From positions 186,001 through 250,000 of the forward strand of contig NZ_JAPQNS010000010.1 in assembly GCF_028867935.1 (NCBI RefSeq): a stretch of 64,000 nucleotides of DNA, written 5' to 3'. This document shows, piece by piece, positions 16,146-24,350 of this stretch. A program made the position numbers and the translations under genes. The stretch is from Flavobacterium sp. SUN052. Its GTDB lineage: Bacteria; Bacteroidota; Bacteroidia; Flavobacteriales; Flavobacteriaceae. Each line of letters opens with the position of its first letter. The stretch's first letter is position 1. The notes beneath the pieces were generated by a model. That model was not told the origin of the DNA and searched no databases. It worked only from the letters and a program-made list of their open reading frames with translations.

Positions 16146-16187
16146 AAAGCCAGAAGCCGCTCAATGAATCGAGCGGCTTCTGGCTTT
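16146..16187 (+). terminator. Strong stem-loop terminator after the molybdenum hydroxylase operon
   Basis: A perfect 17-bp stem (16146-16162 with 16171-16187; core GCCAGAAGCCGCTC) closes an 8-base loop, followed by GTTGGT. It starts 17 bp after the last operon stop codon. The stem begins AAA and ends TTT, so it could work in both directions. Confidence 0.85.
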
Positions 16188-16217
16188 GTTGGTATTAAAT
16201 GATTGGCTCAATAACGT

Positions 16218-16225
16218 TATATTTG
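16218..16225 (+). promoter_or_regulatory. Candidate promoter of the toxin-antitoxin pair
   Basis: TATATTTG matches the TAnnTTTG -7 box and lies 25 bp before the toxin ATG. A TTA at 16195-16197, 20 bp upstream of it, could be a weak -33 element. It sits directly after the preceding terminator. Confidence 0.5.
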
Positions 16226-16250
16226 AACTAAACCTATCAAATCAGCTTGA

Positions 16251-16511
16251 ATGTACGAATTGCTTTTCAGTGAGAAAGCGGCAAAGAGCCTTAGAAAATT
16301 GCCGAAACAGGATGCGAAACGAATTCTGGTAAAGCTTGATGAATTGGCTGCAAACCCATCCGAAACAGCGAACGTTAAACAATTGACCAATCATCCAGTA
16401 GCGGGCTTTCGCTTACGAGTTGGTAACTACCGAGTACTTTTTGACAAAGAAGATAAACTTAAAATAATTGAAGTTGTCAACGTGGGCAACCGAAAAGACA
16501 TATACCAATGA
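16251..16511 (+). CDS. RelE/ParE-superfamily toxin
   Basis: The 86-residue basic protein has the RelE fold signature: an N-terminal strand and helix rich in Lys (FSEKAAKSLRKLPKQDAKRI), then GFRLRVGNYRVLFD and the C-terminal VVNVGNRKDIYQ. These arginines and the tyrosine match the active-site region of RelE-type ribosome-dependent mRNA interferases. Its 3' end overlaps the antitoxin gene by 4 bp. Toxin-before-antitoxin order is the less common arrangement. Activity is inferred from family only. Confidence 0.88.
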   Translation: MYELLFSEKAAKSLRKLPKQDAKRILVKLDELAANPSETANVKQLTNHPVAGFRLRVGNYRVLFDKEDKLKIIEVVNVGNRKDIYQ

Positions 16512-16720
16512 CCCTACAGGCACAAATTATCGAGGAAAATGGAGAGCCAAAATTCGCTGTGCTCCCTTACCAGTCGTACCAAACTTTAGCCGATGAATTA
16601 ACGGACTTTGATTCACTCGAAGATTTTCTTGACTACGTTCACATATTGAAAACAAAGGCTGAAAATAGTCGCTGGCTTACTCGGGACCAGGTTTGGCAAG
16701 ATTTAGGGCTAAATGAGTAG
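16508..16720 (+). CDS. Antitoxin partner, Phd/YefM-like
   Basis: The 70-residue acidic protein starts with MTLQAQIIEENGEPKFAVLPYQSYQTL, the typical Phd/YefM-style strand-turn-strand ('ENG.P.FAVLPY..Y'), and ends with an acidic helix (WLTRDQVWQDLGLNE) that could wrap the toxin. It overlaps the toxin stop by 4 bp. The usual N-terminal DNA-binding region is short, so autoregulation is uncertain. Position supports the antitoxin call better than sequence alone. Confidence 0.75.
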   Translation: MTLQAQIIEENGEPKFAVLPYQSYQTLADELTDFDSLEDFLDYVHILKTKAENSRWLTRDQVWQDLGLNE

Positions 16721-16771
16721 ACTTACATCTATTTTGCGCCTTATTAGTTGCTTCCTGCCAAATTTGCCTAT

Positions 16772-17281
16772 TTACGGTCGGTCTGTTGTAACAGACGTTG
16801 TTTGCTGCTTCAGTCGCTGGTTGAGCCTGTCAATTTCTCCGCTCTGGGTTTGGGCCTTGAAATAATAATAGAGCCCTAACACAAGAAATATTTTCGACAG
16901 AATAAATACCGCAATAAAAGCCGTTCGCCAGTTTTTATGTACCTGAATGTGCGTGCCACTCACTTGTACGTCCACATACTCCATACGGTCGGTAGCTGGC
17001 TCGGTAGCTTTCTGGCGTTGTTTCTGATCACTCGTCTGTTCGTGCTTTTTTACTACTTGCTGGTTGGTCCACAACTCAACCTGTTCCCGCACAAACGGCG
17101 GAGGAGGTGTTACGCCACTCATCAATTGACTTTCAAGCTTTATTTCAAGTTCGTCAAGATACATAGTAAGTTCAGGATGACTATCCATCATCTGCTCAAC
17201 TTCCTGGCTTTCAGTATCGGATGTCAATCCCAAAAGATAAGCCTCCAATATGCCGCTCGTTTTATAATCAGTTGTTTTCAA
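16772..17281 (-). CDS. Putative membrane anti-sigma factor
   Basis: The 169-residue protein has an acidic cytosolic N-terminus (SGILEAYLLGLTSDTESQEVEQMMDSHPEL) of the kind seen in RskA-like anti-sigma factors: 'YLLG' helix, then a Glu-rich helix. One transmembrane segment follows (about residues 120-142, TAFIAVFILSKIFLVLGLYY) and a short coiled tail (DRLNQRLKQQ). The periplasmic part is minimal, which is unusual: typical members carry a folded C-terminal domain. It lies 12 bp downstream of a sigma-like gene on the same strand, which supports the pairing. Confidence 0.7.
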   Translation of the reverse strand: MKTTDYKTSGILEAYLLGLTSDTESQEVEQMMDSHPELTMYLDELEIKLESQLMSGVTPPPPFVREQVELWTNQQVVKKHEQTSDQKQRQKATEPATDRMEYVDVQVSGTHIQVHKNWRTAFIAVFILSKIFLVLGLYYYFKAQTQSGEIDRLNQRLKQQTTSVTTDRP

Positions 17282-17293
17282 CGGTTTATCCAG

Positions 17294-17731
17294 TTAAGCT
17301 TGACGTAAAGAAACAGAATAATCACGGATTGCTTTTAGAACCTCTTTTTTGGTCAATTGTAATTTTTCGGCAATTGATTCGATCGAATACCCTTGTCGGA
17401 AGGCCATATCAAAAACTAAATCTGGCAAATTCATTTTTGCTGTCATACCAGGAGATACTGATGGCATGAGCGATTCACCTGTCTGGGCTTTCGCCGTCAG
17501 TGCTTTGGTCCTGGCCATCCTGACAATAGCCAGCGCAATGCTGCTGTGGCCATCCAGGTAACCTTGTAAATCGGATGACGCAAACAATTCGACCAGTACT
17601 TTTTGCGCCTGTAGGGGCTGAGGAAGTATCTGGAGGATAACGCCGTATGCCATTGAACCATAGCGATCGTATAGCGCGAGTTGCTTATTTGGCTTGGCTA
17701 TGGACTGCAATGCTCGTTCCCATTCATTCAT
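17294..17731 (-). CDS. Degenerate sigma-70-like regulator
   Basis: The 145-residue protein resembles small ECF-type sigma factors in layout: an N-terminal helical region (about 15-80, YDRYGSMAYGVILQILPQPLQAQKVLVELF, matching a region-2-like pattern) and a C-terminal region-4-like helix-turn-helix (about 108-140, FDMAFRQGYSIESIAEKLQLTKKEVLKAIRDY). It is shorter than usual ECF factors (about 170-200 residues) and the region 2 aromatic/basic promoter-melting residues are poorly represented. Pairing with the downstream anti-sigma-like membrane protein supports a regulatory role. Its own promoter would lie in the 199-bp interval shared with treY. Confidence 0.65.
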   Translation of the reverse strand: MNEWERALQSIAKPNKQLALYDRYGSMAYGVILQILPQPLQAQKVLVELFASSDLQGYLDGHSSIALAIVRMARTKALTAKAQTGESLMPSVSPGMTAKMNLPDLVFDMAFRQGYSIESIAEKLQLTKKEVLKAIRDYSVSLRQA

Positions 17732-17930
17732 ATTTCAACTGATTGCGTTGAGACTCTGGCAGGACTAAAGCCAGATGATAGTTGATTTTGCCTCTAATAT
17801 AAGTATCAAATACGAACAGTAGTTAATTTTTCAAACACCCGCCCCACCGCTGCGTTTGTTAAAGTATTGGCTAGCTATAGAATAAGCGGTCTTTTACTCA
17901 ACTGATCCGTCGAACCGGAACCATACATCA

Positions 17931-20687
17931 ATGCATAACCCCGTCAGCACCTACCGGCTGCAACTCAACGATTCATTTACGCTGGCACACGTTGAAGACC
18001 TGTTGCCTTACTTACGCGAGCTTGGTATCACCACCATTTATGCCGCACCTATTTTTGAAGCTACCCCCGGAAGTACCCACGGTTACGATGGTGTTGATCC
18101 CGCCCGGATTGCTCCTGAAATTGGCACTCGCGAACAACTGGAAGAACTCGCTAAACAGCTGAAAACGGCCGGTATGGGTTGGTTGCAGGACATTGTGCCC
18201 AATCACATGGCCTACCATCAACACAATACCTGGTTAGTAGACCTACTCGAAAAAGGACCCTTATCGCGCTACCGCGATTTTTTCGATATTACCTACACCA
18301 GCGATATGTACCACGGGCGAATTATGGCTCCGTTTTTGGGGCAATCGCTTGAAGACGTACTTGCGAATAGTCAGTTAAAGGTTATTTACGACCGGGATCG
18401 TCTATTCCTCAAAAGCTACGATAATGAGTTTCCGCTCAAACCCGGCTCGTATCTGAGTGTACTGAAACAGAGTGAAACCATTCCCACCGATGCCCAGGAA
18501 CAATGGTTGCAGCAGGTTGAACAGTTGCGACCAGTAACTGATTCTGAAACGCTGGCCCTGGAGTGGGAAGAGTGCCTTAAACAGCTCACCGCCATCGCTA
18601 ACACCGACGGAGGGCGGCAATGGATCGACAACGGGCTGACGGCTATAAATGCGCAATCTGAACAACTGAAAACACTGGCCGATGAGCAACATTATCGGCT
18701 TTGCGCCTGGACAGAAGGCATGCGGACGATGAATTACCGGCGGTTTTTCACAGTGAACGGGCTTATTTGCCTGAATATGCAGAATAAGCATGTATTCGAC
18801 CAGTACCACGATCTGATCAAAAAACTCCTAGATAAGGGTGTGTTTCAGGGGGTTCGGGTTGATCATGTCGATGGCTTATATGATCCTGAAGGCTATTTGC
18901 AGCGTCTGCGCGAGTTGGTTGGGCCCGAAGCGTACTTAACCGTTGAAAAGATCCAGCAGGCCGACGAGCCATTGCCCCAAAGCTGGCTACAGACAATTCA
19001 GGGAACAAGTGGCTACGATTTTCTAGCTCAGGTGAATAATCTGCTTACCGACCCGACTGGTGAAACACCATTGACTGAGTTTTTTGAATCGTTGGTGGGT
19101 ACACATACACCCATGGCCAAGCGGATCCGCGACCGGAAGGCTTATATTCTCTACCAGCACATGGGGGGCGAATTGAATAATCTGCTCGATCATTTTCACG
19201 AACTCCGGCTGGATAACCAACTTGATATGGAAGATGGGGGAGAGAATGCCTCTCTTCGACTGGCCATTGCTGAAGTGCTGATTCATTGCCCAGTGTACCG
19301 CTATTATGCCAATCAATTGCCGTTACCCAACGACGAAGCAACGGCCATGCGCGCGCTGTTTGATGCTATTCGTGACGAAAAACCGGAGCTGAAATCGGCC
19401 GTAGCTCGCCTGGAAGATGCCATTTTGCATAAGCCGCCCGTTGCTGATGACGATTATCGCGATCGGGCGCGTCGGTTCTACCAGCGACTTATGCAATTTA
19501 CGGGGCCGCTGATGGCAAAAGGTGTTGAGGATACGCTGATGTACACCTACAACCGGTTTATTGGGCATAATGAGGTGGGCGACTCACCGGGTCGATTTGG
19601 GATGGCTGTTAGTGAGTTTCACCAAACCATGCAGGAACGTCAGGCACAATGGCCACTGAGCATGAATGGTCTGTCGACCCATGACACCAAGCGGGGCGAA
19701 GATGCTCGCGCCCGACTCAACGTGTTGACGGCCATACCTGATGATTGGTTGGCCGAAGTGAAAGAATGGATGGTGATGAATGCCGAGCTAAAAACCAACG
19801 GTAGCCCCGATGTCAATGATGAGTACTTCATTTATCAGTCGCTAGTAGCTAATTACACCATGCCAACAGGCGCCGGTGAGTCGGTTACCTTGCCTGAGCC
19901 AGCAGACGATGATTTTACCGAACGTTTAGGCGATTTCCTGCAAAAGGCCCTTCACGAAGCCAAGCGGTATGTATCGGAAGTACGTGGCCCTGGTGATGAT
20001 GCCTATGTTAAAGCAACAAAATCGTTCGCACTTGGTCTGTTAGACAAAAGCCGACCTTTCTGGGCGCGGTTTGAACGATTCCTGAAACGAGTGGCCGATT
20101 TTGGAATCACGAATTCATTAGCGCAAGTCGTCCTTAAAAATACCTGCCCCGGTGTTCCTGACCTTTATCAGGGAGCTGAGGGCTGGGACTTGAGTTTTGT
20201 AGATCCTGATAACCGCCGTCCGGTCAATTTTGCCCAGCGGCAGGCGTGGTTGGCCGAATTCAAGACAGGTGTTCCAACAAACTATGGTGGCCCCGACCTT
20301 GCTGAGCTCTGGCATGACCGATTTAGTAGCCGTGTCAAGCTATTGGTAACGCATAAGTTGTTGCAGGCCCGTAAAGCTGAAACTGAGCTGTTTGCCAAAG
20401 GAAATTATATTCCGTTAACGGTAGAGGGGCCATCGAGCGAACACATTATAGCCTTTGCTCGTCAGCAGGGCTCGTCCTGGCTGGTGGTAATACTACCGCT
20501 ACACCTCGCCCGACTCTGTAAGACACAAAGCGTTACCGATGTGCTCGATCTCGACTGGCAGAATACCCGGGTAATAATGCCAGCCGAAGCCCCCGCTGAG
20601 TGGACAAGTGTATTAACGGGCGAACCGATCACCAGCTTATTGGTGCAGGATTTATTGAAACGGTTGCCAGTGGCAGTGTTAAGGTAA
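17931..20687 (+). CDS. treY: Malto-oligosyltrehalose synthase
   Basis: The 918-residue enzyme belongs to GH13 and isomerises the reducing-end alpha-1,4 bond of malto-oligosaccharides to an alpha,alpha-1,1 bond, the first step of the TreY-TreZ trehalose route. Characteristic TreY motifs are present: STYRLQLN at the N-terminus, YAAPIFEATPGSTHGYDG, DIVPNHMA near residue 86, the nucleophile-containing RVDHVDGLYDP near 310, YLTVEKI with the acid/base Glu near 336, and STHDTKRGEDARARL near 580. Length matches the family. Neither treZ nor glgX is adjacent, so the partner enzyme must be elsewhere. The convergent lacI-type gene follows. Confidence 0.95.
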   Translation: MHNPVSTYRLQLNDSFTLAHVEDLLPYLRELGITTIYAAPIFEATPGSTHGYDGVDPARIAPEIGTREQLEELAKQLKTAGMGWLQDIVPNHMAYHQHNTWLVDLLEKGPLSRYRDFFDITYTSDMYHGRIMAPFLGQSLEDVLANSQLKVIYDRDRLFLKSYDNEFPLKPGSYLSVLKQSETIPTDAQEQWLQQVEQLRPVTDSETLALEWEECLKQLTAIANTDGGRQWIDNGLTAINAQSEQLKTLADEQHYRLCAWTEGMRTMNYRRFFTVNGLICLNMQNKHVFDQYHDLIKKLLDKGVFQGVRVDHVDGLYDPEGYLQRLRELVGPEAYLTVEKIQQADEPLPQSWLQTIQGTSGYDFLAQVNNLLTDPTGETPLTEFFESLVGTHTPMAKRIRDRKAYILYQHMGGELNNLLDHFHELRLDNQLDMEDGGENASLRLAIAEVLIHCPVYRYYANQLPLPNDEATAMRALFDAIRDEKPELKSAVARLEDAILHKPPVADDDYRDRARRFYQRLMQFTGPLMAKGVEDTLMYTYNRFIGHNEVGDSPGRFGMAVSEFHQTMQERQAQWPLSMNGLSTHDTKRGEDARARLNVLTAIPDDWLAEVKEWMVMNAELKTNGSPDVNDEYFIYQSLVANYTMPTGAGESVTLPEPADDDFTERLGDFLQKALHEAKRYVSEVRGPGDDAYVKATKSFALGLLDKSRPFWARFERFLKRVADFGITNSLAQVVLKNTCPGVPDLYQGAEGWDLSFVDPDNRRPVNFAQRQAWLAEFKTGVPTNYGGPDLAELWHDRFSSRVKLLVTHKLLQARKAETELFAKGNYIPLTVEGPSSEHIIAFARQQGSSWLVVILPLHLARLCKTQSVTDVLDLDWQNTRVIMPAEAPAEWTSVLTGEPITSLLVQDLLKRLPVAVLR

Positions 20688-20745
20688 CACTGCTTTGCCG
20701 TTCGTTTGATAGCCTGTCCTCCATAGTAACTGATTGTTTCAGGCC

Positions 20746-21780
20746 TCACTTATCCGTAAAAACAGCGGGTTTGGTGGAGGCCTGAACAACCAGTGTTGCT
20801 TCAAGGCTAGCTTGAGTTATACGGTTATTTGCTGTGATGGCTTCGAGCAGAATTGTAGTGGCTAAACGGCCCATTTCTTCAACGGGCTGTTTGAGATAGG
20901 TAGGTGGTGCGTAAAACAGATCATACGCTTCTGTTTCATCGAAGCTTACCACGGCCATTTCGTCGGGCACACGTACACTGAGCTTTTTGATTTCTTTCAG
21001 GCCGTTGATAGATAGTGTATTGGAGGTGAATACTATTGCGTCGACGGGATTTTTGCCCGTAGCCAGCTCCAGAATTGCTTTGGCAATTTCGGGTTTGAGA
21101 TTATCCCGGTTAATTTCTTTAAGCCAGCTTTTCTTGAATGGAATGGCATTGTCAGCAAGGGCGGCCCGATAACCCCGTGTCCGTTCGCTGATGTGGAATA
21201 AACCTGTTTTAAAGGTGACCAGACCAATCCGCCGATACCCCGAATCAATTAGGTGCAGCACCGCTTTGCGAACCGATTGAAAATTGTCCAGAGCTACATA
21301 GTTCGTCTTCAGATTTGGAAAATAGCGATCAATTAGCACGAAGGGAACATGTTGCCGTTGCAGGTCCGCAATTTGAGACTCTGATCCATCAGGCGCACAA
21401 ATTAACAAGCCGTCTACCTGCCGATTGAGTAAGGTTGTGATGAGTTTCTGACACTTGGCCGGGTTCTCTTCGGAGCTACCATAAATGACTGTATAGTTGC
21501 GAGCATCCGCTTCGTCTTCAATATAGCGAGCCAGCGACGAAGAGAATTGATTACCAATATCGGCAACAACCAGACCCAGGGTAAACGTCTTGTTGGTCTT
21601 CAGACTCTTGGCGATCTGGTTAGGTTGATAGTTTAATTCCTGCGCTACTTTCCTGATTTGTTTCGCTACATCTTTATTGATTCTGCCTTCTTTTTTATTA
21701 TTCAATACGTACGAAACCAAGGCGGTTGAAACGCCAACTGCCTGAGCAATGTCTTTGAGCGAGGTTTTCTTACCAATCAT
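20746..21780 (-). CDS. LacI-family transcriptional regulator
   Basis: The 344-residue protein opens with a LacI helix-turn-helix (SLKDIAQAVGVSTALVSYVLNNKK, residues 7-29) and the hinge helix (YQPNQIAKSLKTNKTFTLGLVVADIGNQF), followed by a periplasmic-binding-protein effector domain (about 62-340, VDGLLICAPDG, VALDNF, VVSFDE). Its likely operators are two sites of the form TTTAAACGTTTAAA in its upstream region. The ligand is probably a sugar; the adjacent treY is convergent and separated by 58 bp, so it is not an obvious target. The predicted -7 box is only 4 bp from the ATG, which would give a leaderless or nearly leaderless mRNA. Confidence 0.92.
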   Translation of the reverse strand: MIGKKTSLKDIAQAVGVSTALVSYVLNNKKEGRINKDVAKQIRKVAQELNYQPNQIAKSLKTNKTFTLGLVVADIGNQFSSSLARYIEDEADARNYTVIYGSSEENPAKCQKLITTLLNRQVDGLLICAPDGSESQIADLQRQHVPFVLIDRYFPNLKTNYVALDNFQSVRKAVLHLIDSGYRRIGLVTFKTGLFHISERTRGYRAALADNAIPFKKSWLKEINRDNLKPEIAKAILELATGKNPVDAIVFTSNTLSINGLKEIKKLSVRVPDEMAVVSFDETEAYDLFYAPPTYLKQPVEEMGRLATTILLEAITANNRITQASLEATLVVQASTKPAVFTDK

Positions 21781-21784
21781 GCTA

Positions 21785-21814
21785 CAAACATAAATAATGC
21801 AATAATATAGTTAA
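21785..21814 (-). promoter_or_regulatory. Candidate promoter of the lacI-type gene
   Basis: On the minus strand, TTA (21812-21814) is separated by exactly 19 bp from TATGTTTG (21785-21792), fitting TTG-N19-TAnnTTTG with one mismatch in -33. The operator-like site at 21811-21824 covers the -33 element, consistent with autorepression. Confidence 0.5.
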
Positions 21815-21824
21815 TCGTTTAAAC
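21811..21824. promoter_or_regulatory. LacI-type operator-like site 1
   Basis: TTAATCGTTTAAAC is an imperfect palindrome centred on CG, the form bound by LacI-family regulators. It shares the TCGTTTAAAC / ACGTTTAAAC half with site 2 and overlaps the -33 position of the regulator gene. Confidence 0.6.
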
Positions 21825-21957
21825 TTCTATTTGTTTCATCAGCGACGAAAGAGCGGAAAAACATCAAAGAAAAATTCTAAATTATCTATTTTAATGGTAC
21901 TATTTATAGAAATTAACGATAGGTTAAAAGGAAAATAGGCTATAATTGGCTATTACT
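21825..21957. other. AT-rich part of the 338-bp regulatory interval
   Basis: The interval 21781-22118 carries no gene. Between the two operator-like sites the DNA is AT-rich with no reading frame or hairpin that I can support. From 21974 to 22118 it holds a near-consensus -7 box (TTACTTTG, 21993-22000) and an apparent 5' leader of about 110 bp to the next gene. Confidence 0.5.
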
Positions 21958-21973
21958 GTTTAAACGTTTAAAC
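21958..21973. promoter_or_regulatory. LacI-type operator-like site 2 (perfect palindrome)
   Basis: GTTTAAACGTTTAAAC is a perfect 16-bp palindrome with central CG, the classic LacI/CcpA-family operator form. It ends 19 bp before TTACTTTG (21993-22000), so it covers the -33 position of a plausible promoter for the gene at 22119. Together with site 1 it suggests that the adjacent regulator controls both directions. Confidence 0.7.
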
Positions 21974-22118
21974 TTTCGACTTTTCTCTGCCGTTACTTTG
22001 GCAGGCAGTTGACGTTGAGCGTTGCGATTCAGAATCAAGCGGATAGACTCCTTCAACTGGCTAATTGATCAACAGGATTATCAACCGGGTAAAGTACCCA
22101 ACCGACAATCCATAACAC

Positions 22119-22523
22119 ATGAAAACAATGGAATTGACACAAACATATAAAGGCCAAAAAACCACAACGAATATCCGTACCACAGTTGGCACATCGCTGC
22201 TACGGTTTATTATTAAACACGCCGACGTATTCGAAGCCCTATCGCGTCAGGGGCAACCGTTTGGTGGGAACGTTTTAGCCCGCCACTACACACCGTCTCT
22301 CAGTAAAGCTGATTATTCTGACGAATCAATTACACGGGTGCAGAAACAACTTGATGAGATTAATCAAAAGGTTTCTACCCTGAATAATGAGTTTCAGGCA
22401 ATGCGTGTCCACTCAACTTTAAGAGACAAACCAGAACGAAACCGGGCGGAGAGCGCCAGTAAGCAGGATGCCTGGCGACAGGTGATCGGCATTGAGCGTT
22501 TCCGGGCGTTGCAGCAGATCTAA
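22119..22523 (+). CDS. Hypothetical protein with coiled-coil segment
   Basis: I do not recognise this 134-residue protein. It is soluble, with no signal peptide or membrane segment. Residues about 68-95 (ESITRVQKQLDEINQKVSTL) form a predicted coiled coil with heptad spacing of hydrophobic residues, and the C-terminus (AWRQVIGIERFRALQQI) is helical. A second in-frame ATG lies at 22128. The gene follows a perfect LacI-type palindrome and precedes another small orphan gene by 53 bp, so the two may form a LacI-regulated unit. Confidence 0.65.
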   Translation: MKTMELTQTYKGQKTTTNIRTTVGTSLLRFIIKHADVFEALSRQGQPFGGNVLARHYTPSLSKADYSDESITRVQKQLDEINQKVSTLNNEFQAMRVHSTLRDKPERNRAESASKQDAWRQVIGIERFRALQQI

Positions 22524-22576
22524 ACTGCATAACAATACCCTACAATCTGGTTTCACACAAGTTAATCAACACAACT

Positions 22577-22888
22577 ATGAATCGTTTTTCAGTGTTATAT
22601 CTTCTTAATGGGCAGTATCACCACGTCGGTAGCAATTCGCACGATGAAGCAGTGGCCCTCTTAAATAAACTTCAAACGACTACAAAACGGACGCCCGTTG
22701 GTATTTACGACGCTAAAACCGAGCTTTTCGAGTGGGAGCCAAATCAGGAAGAGCAATACAACCAGGCCGATATTGAGGAACAGGGTCGAATGGGTAAACA
22801 AATCATTACGATTGCTCAGGCGCTTCGCCGTCGTGATTCAAGCTGGCAGCCTACGTCTGGTTTCCGCCGACCCAGCTTTTTTGCCTAA
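22577..22888 (+). CDS. Hypothetical small soluble protein
   Basis: The 103-residue product is not recognised. The first half reads as a small alpha/beta unit: a strand (FSVLYLLNGQYHHVG), a helix (SHDEAVALLNKLQTT) and a strand (TPVGIYDAKTELFEWE), a layout seen in small single-domain Cytophagales proteins of unknown role. The second half is polar and helical and ends with Arg/Phe-rich RPSFFA. There is no signal peptide. It follows the coiled-coil protein by 53 bp on the same strand. Confidence 0.65.
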   Translation: MNRFSVLYLLNGQYHHVGSNSHDEAVALLNKLQTTTKRTPVGIYDAKTELFEWEPNQEEQYNQADIEEQGRMGKQIITIAQALRRRDSSWQPTSGFRRPSFFA

Positions 22889-22951
22889 CCAGTAAATCAA
22901 GCCCGACGGGTAAGGTTCGAGATTGTGGTACAGGGGCATTATCTTTACCCA

Positions 22952-23422
22952 ATGAATTGTTCCCTGTACCACCGTCTTTTAGTTGTAGTCGGCATTGCTT
23001 TTTGCAGCACGCTGATGAGTTATGCCCAGTCGCCCATGGATGTAATGCGCGGCCGGACGGCTACTACCCAGACAAGGCCCGATACGCTTCTGGATGCCAA
23101 AAAGGAGATGCCCCGTTTTCCGGGTGGGTACGATGCCATGATGGATTACATTGCTTACCACATCAAGTATCCTAAATCGCTTCGGAAAAAGAAATACAGT
23201 ATCGGACCTATGACCGTTAAGTTTCTGATTCAGACGAACGGCAAAGTGCGCGATGTGCAGGTTACGTCACGCCCAACGACCCCCGATGTGGCTGAAGAAA
23301 TGAGTGACTATGTGACTAACATTGTGAAGGTCTTCACCCGGATGCCCCGTTGGGAACCCGCACGGGTTAATGGTACGCCCATTAATTACCAGTATGTGTT
23401 GCCGTTTCAGGTTGAGATATAG
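22952..23422 (+). CDS. TonB C-terminal domain protein, secreted
   Basis: From ATG 22952 the 156-residue product has a signal peptide (LLVVVGIAFCSTLMSYAQ, cleavage near 26) and a C-terminal TonB_C-type domain (about 55-156: PRFPGGYDAMMDYIAYHIKY, VKFLIQTNGKVRDVQV, INYQYVLPFQV). A GTG at 22925 would add nine residues in front of the signal and is less likely. With a cleavable signal and no Pro-rich linker it is not a canonical energy transducer; such stand-alone domains are common in Bacteroidota. The stop codon TAG is completed by the first base of the following IS element, so the native C-terminus may have been a few residues longer. Confidence 0.82.
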   Translation: MNCSLYHRLLVVVGIAFCSTLMSYAQSPMDVMRGRTATTQTRPDTLLDAKKEMPRFPGGYDAMMDYIAYHIKYPKSLRKKKYSIGPMTVKFLIQTNGKVRDVQVTSRPTTPDVAEEMSDYVTNIVKVFTRMPRWEPARVNGTPINYQYVLPFQVEI

Positions 23423-24350
23423 AAGCTGTTTAGACTTTAGGGAAAATCCCCAAAACCGTGTGAATTTTGAAGCGCGAACTTTAAATAAACACAGTAATGG
23501 GGATCATGGACAAAGGTATGATTGAGACGTGGGTTTTACCACATTTGACCGTTGGCTTGCGCGGATTTGACACCACCGGGCCACTCACCCAAATTGTCGA
23601 GTGCATTTTCCACCGGCTCAAAACCGGTTGCCAATGGCGCGAACTACCTACCAAACAGTTCTTTACTGATAAGCTCCTTAACTGGAATTCGGTCTTTTAC
23701 TACTACAATAAATGGAGTAAAGCCGACTGCTGGCGTACAATTTGGATCAATATTCTGACTAAAAATCGGCAGTATCTGGATATGTCAAGTGTCGAATTTG
23801 ATGGCAGCCATATCCCAGCCAAGAATGGGGGCGATGCGGTGGGCTATCAGGGTCGAAAAGCCTGTAGCACCACGAATGCCCTATTTCTGTCAGATAGCCA
23901 AGGGGTTATGCTCGCCATGTCCACTCCTCAAGAAGGGCAGCATCATGACTTATTTCAAATTCAGATGCTGTTTGAAGAAATCTGTACCCTGCTTAAAGCA
24001 GCGGGGCTTGACTTGAAGGGTCTGTTTTTAAACGCCGACTCCGGTTTTGACCCCTCTGAGTTTATAGGGGCTTGTGGCAGAGAAGAGATCATTGCCAATG
24101 TGAAAGAGAACCCGCGAAATTCAGCTAATCTGCAGCCCCAACCTTATGAAAGTGGTAGGCCCGTTTTTGATAGCGAACTTTATCAAGACCGTTCGGTGAT
24201 TGAACACGCCAACGCTTGGATCGACGGCTTCAAAGCGTTGTTAGTGCGGTTTGAATTTTCAGTAAAAAATTGGATGAGCCTACATTTTATCGCATTCTCA
24301 GTCATTTTCTTACGAAAAGTCAACCGCAAACTGAATGTTTAAACAGCTTC
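23422..24350 (+). mobile_element. IS5-like insertion sequence, about 929 bp
   Basis: Terminal inverted repeats GAAGCTGTTTAGAC (23422-23435) and, at the right end on the other strand, GAAGCTGTTTAAAC (24337-24350) match at 13 of 14 positions. The flanks are TATA on both sides (23418-23421 and 24351-24354), a likely target duplication of 2-4 bp within a TA-rich site. One transposase gene fills the element. It appears intact and potentially active. It inserted exactly at the 3' end of the TonB_C gene. Confidence 0.85.
23497..24342 (+). CDS. IS5-family transposase
   Basis: The 281-residue DDE transposase has the N-terminal DUF4096-type domain (about 10-85, FHRLKTGCQWRELP, NWNSVFYYYNKW) and a C-terminal catalytic domain. 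The triad is visible as D in SVEFDGSH (about 108), D in FLNADSGFD (about 183) and E in RSVIEHANAWIDGFK (about 238), the last with the Y-(2)-R-(3)-E-like spacing of IS4/IS5 relatives. No frameshift or stop interrupts it, unlike IS5 members needing programmed frameshifting. ATG 23497 lies 75 bp inside the left end; in-frame ATG 23506 is an alternative. Confidence 0.93.
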   Translation: MGIMDKGMIETWVLPHLTVGLRGFDTTGPLTQIVECIFHRLKTGCQWRELPTKQFFTDKLLNWNSVFYYYNKWSKADCWRTIWINILTKNRQYLDMSSVEFDGSHIPAKNGGDAVGYQGRKACSTTNALFLSDSQGVMLAMSTPQEGQHHDLFQIQMLFEEICTLLKAAGLDLKGLFLNADSGFDPSEFIGACGREEIIANVKENPRNSANLQPQPYESGRPVFDSELYQDRSVIEHANAWIDGFKALLVRFEFSVKNWMSLHFIAFSVIFLRKVNRKLNV

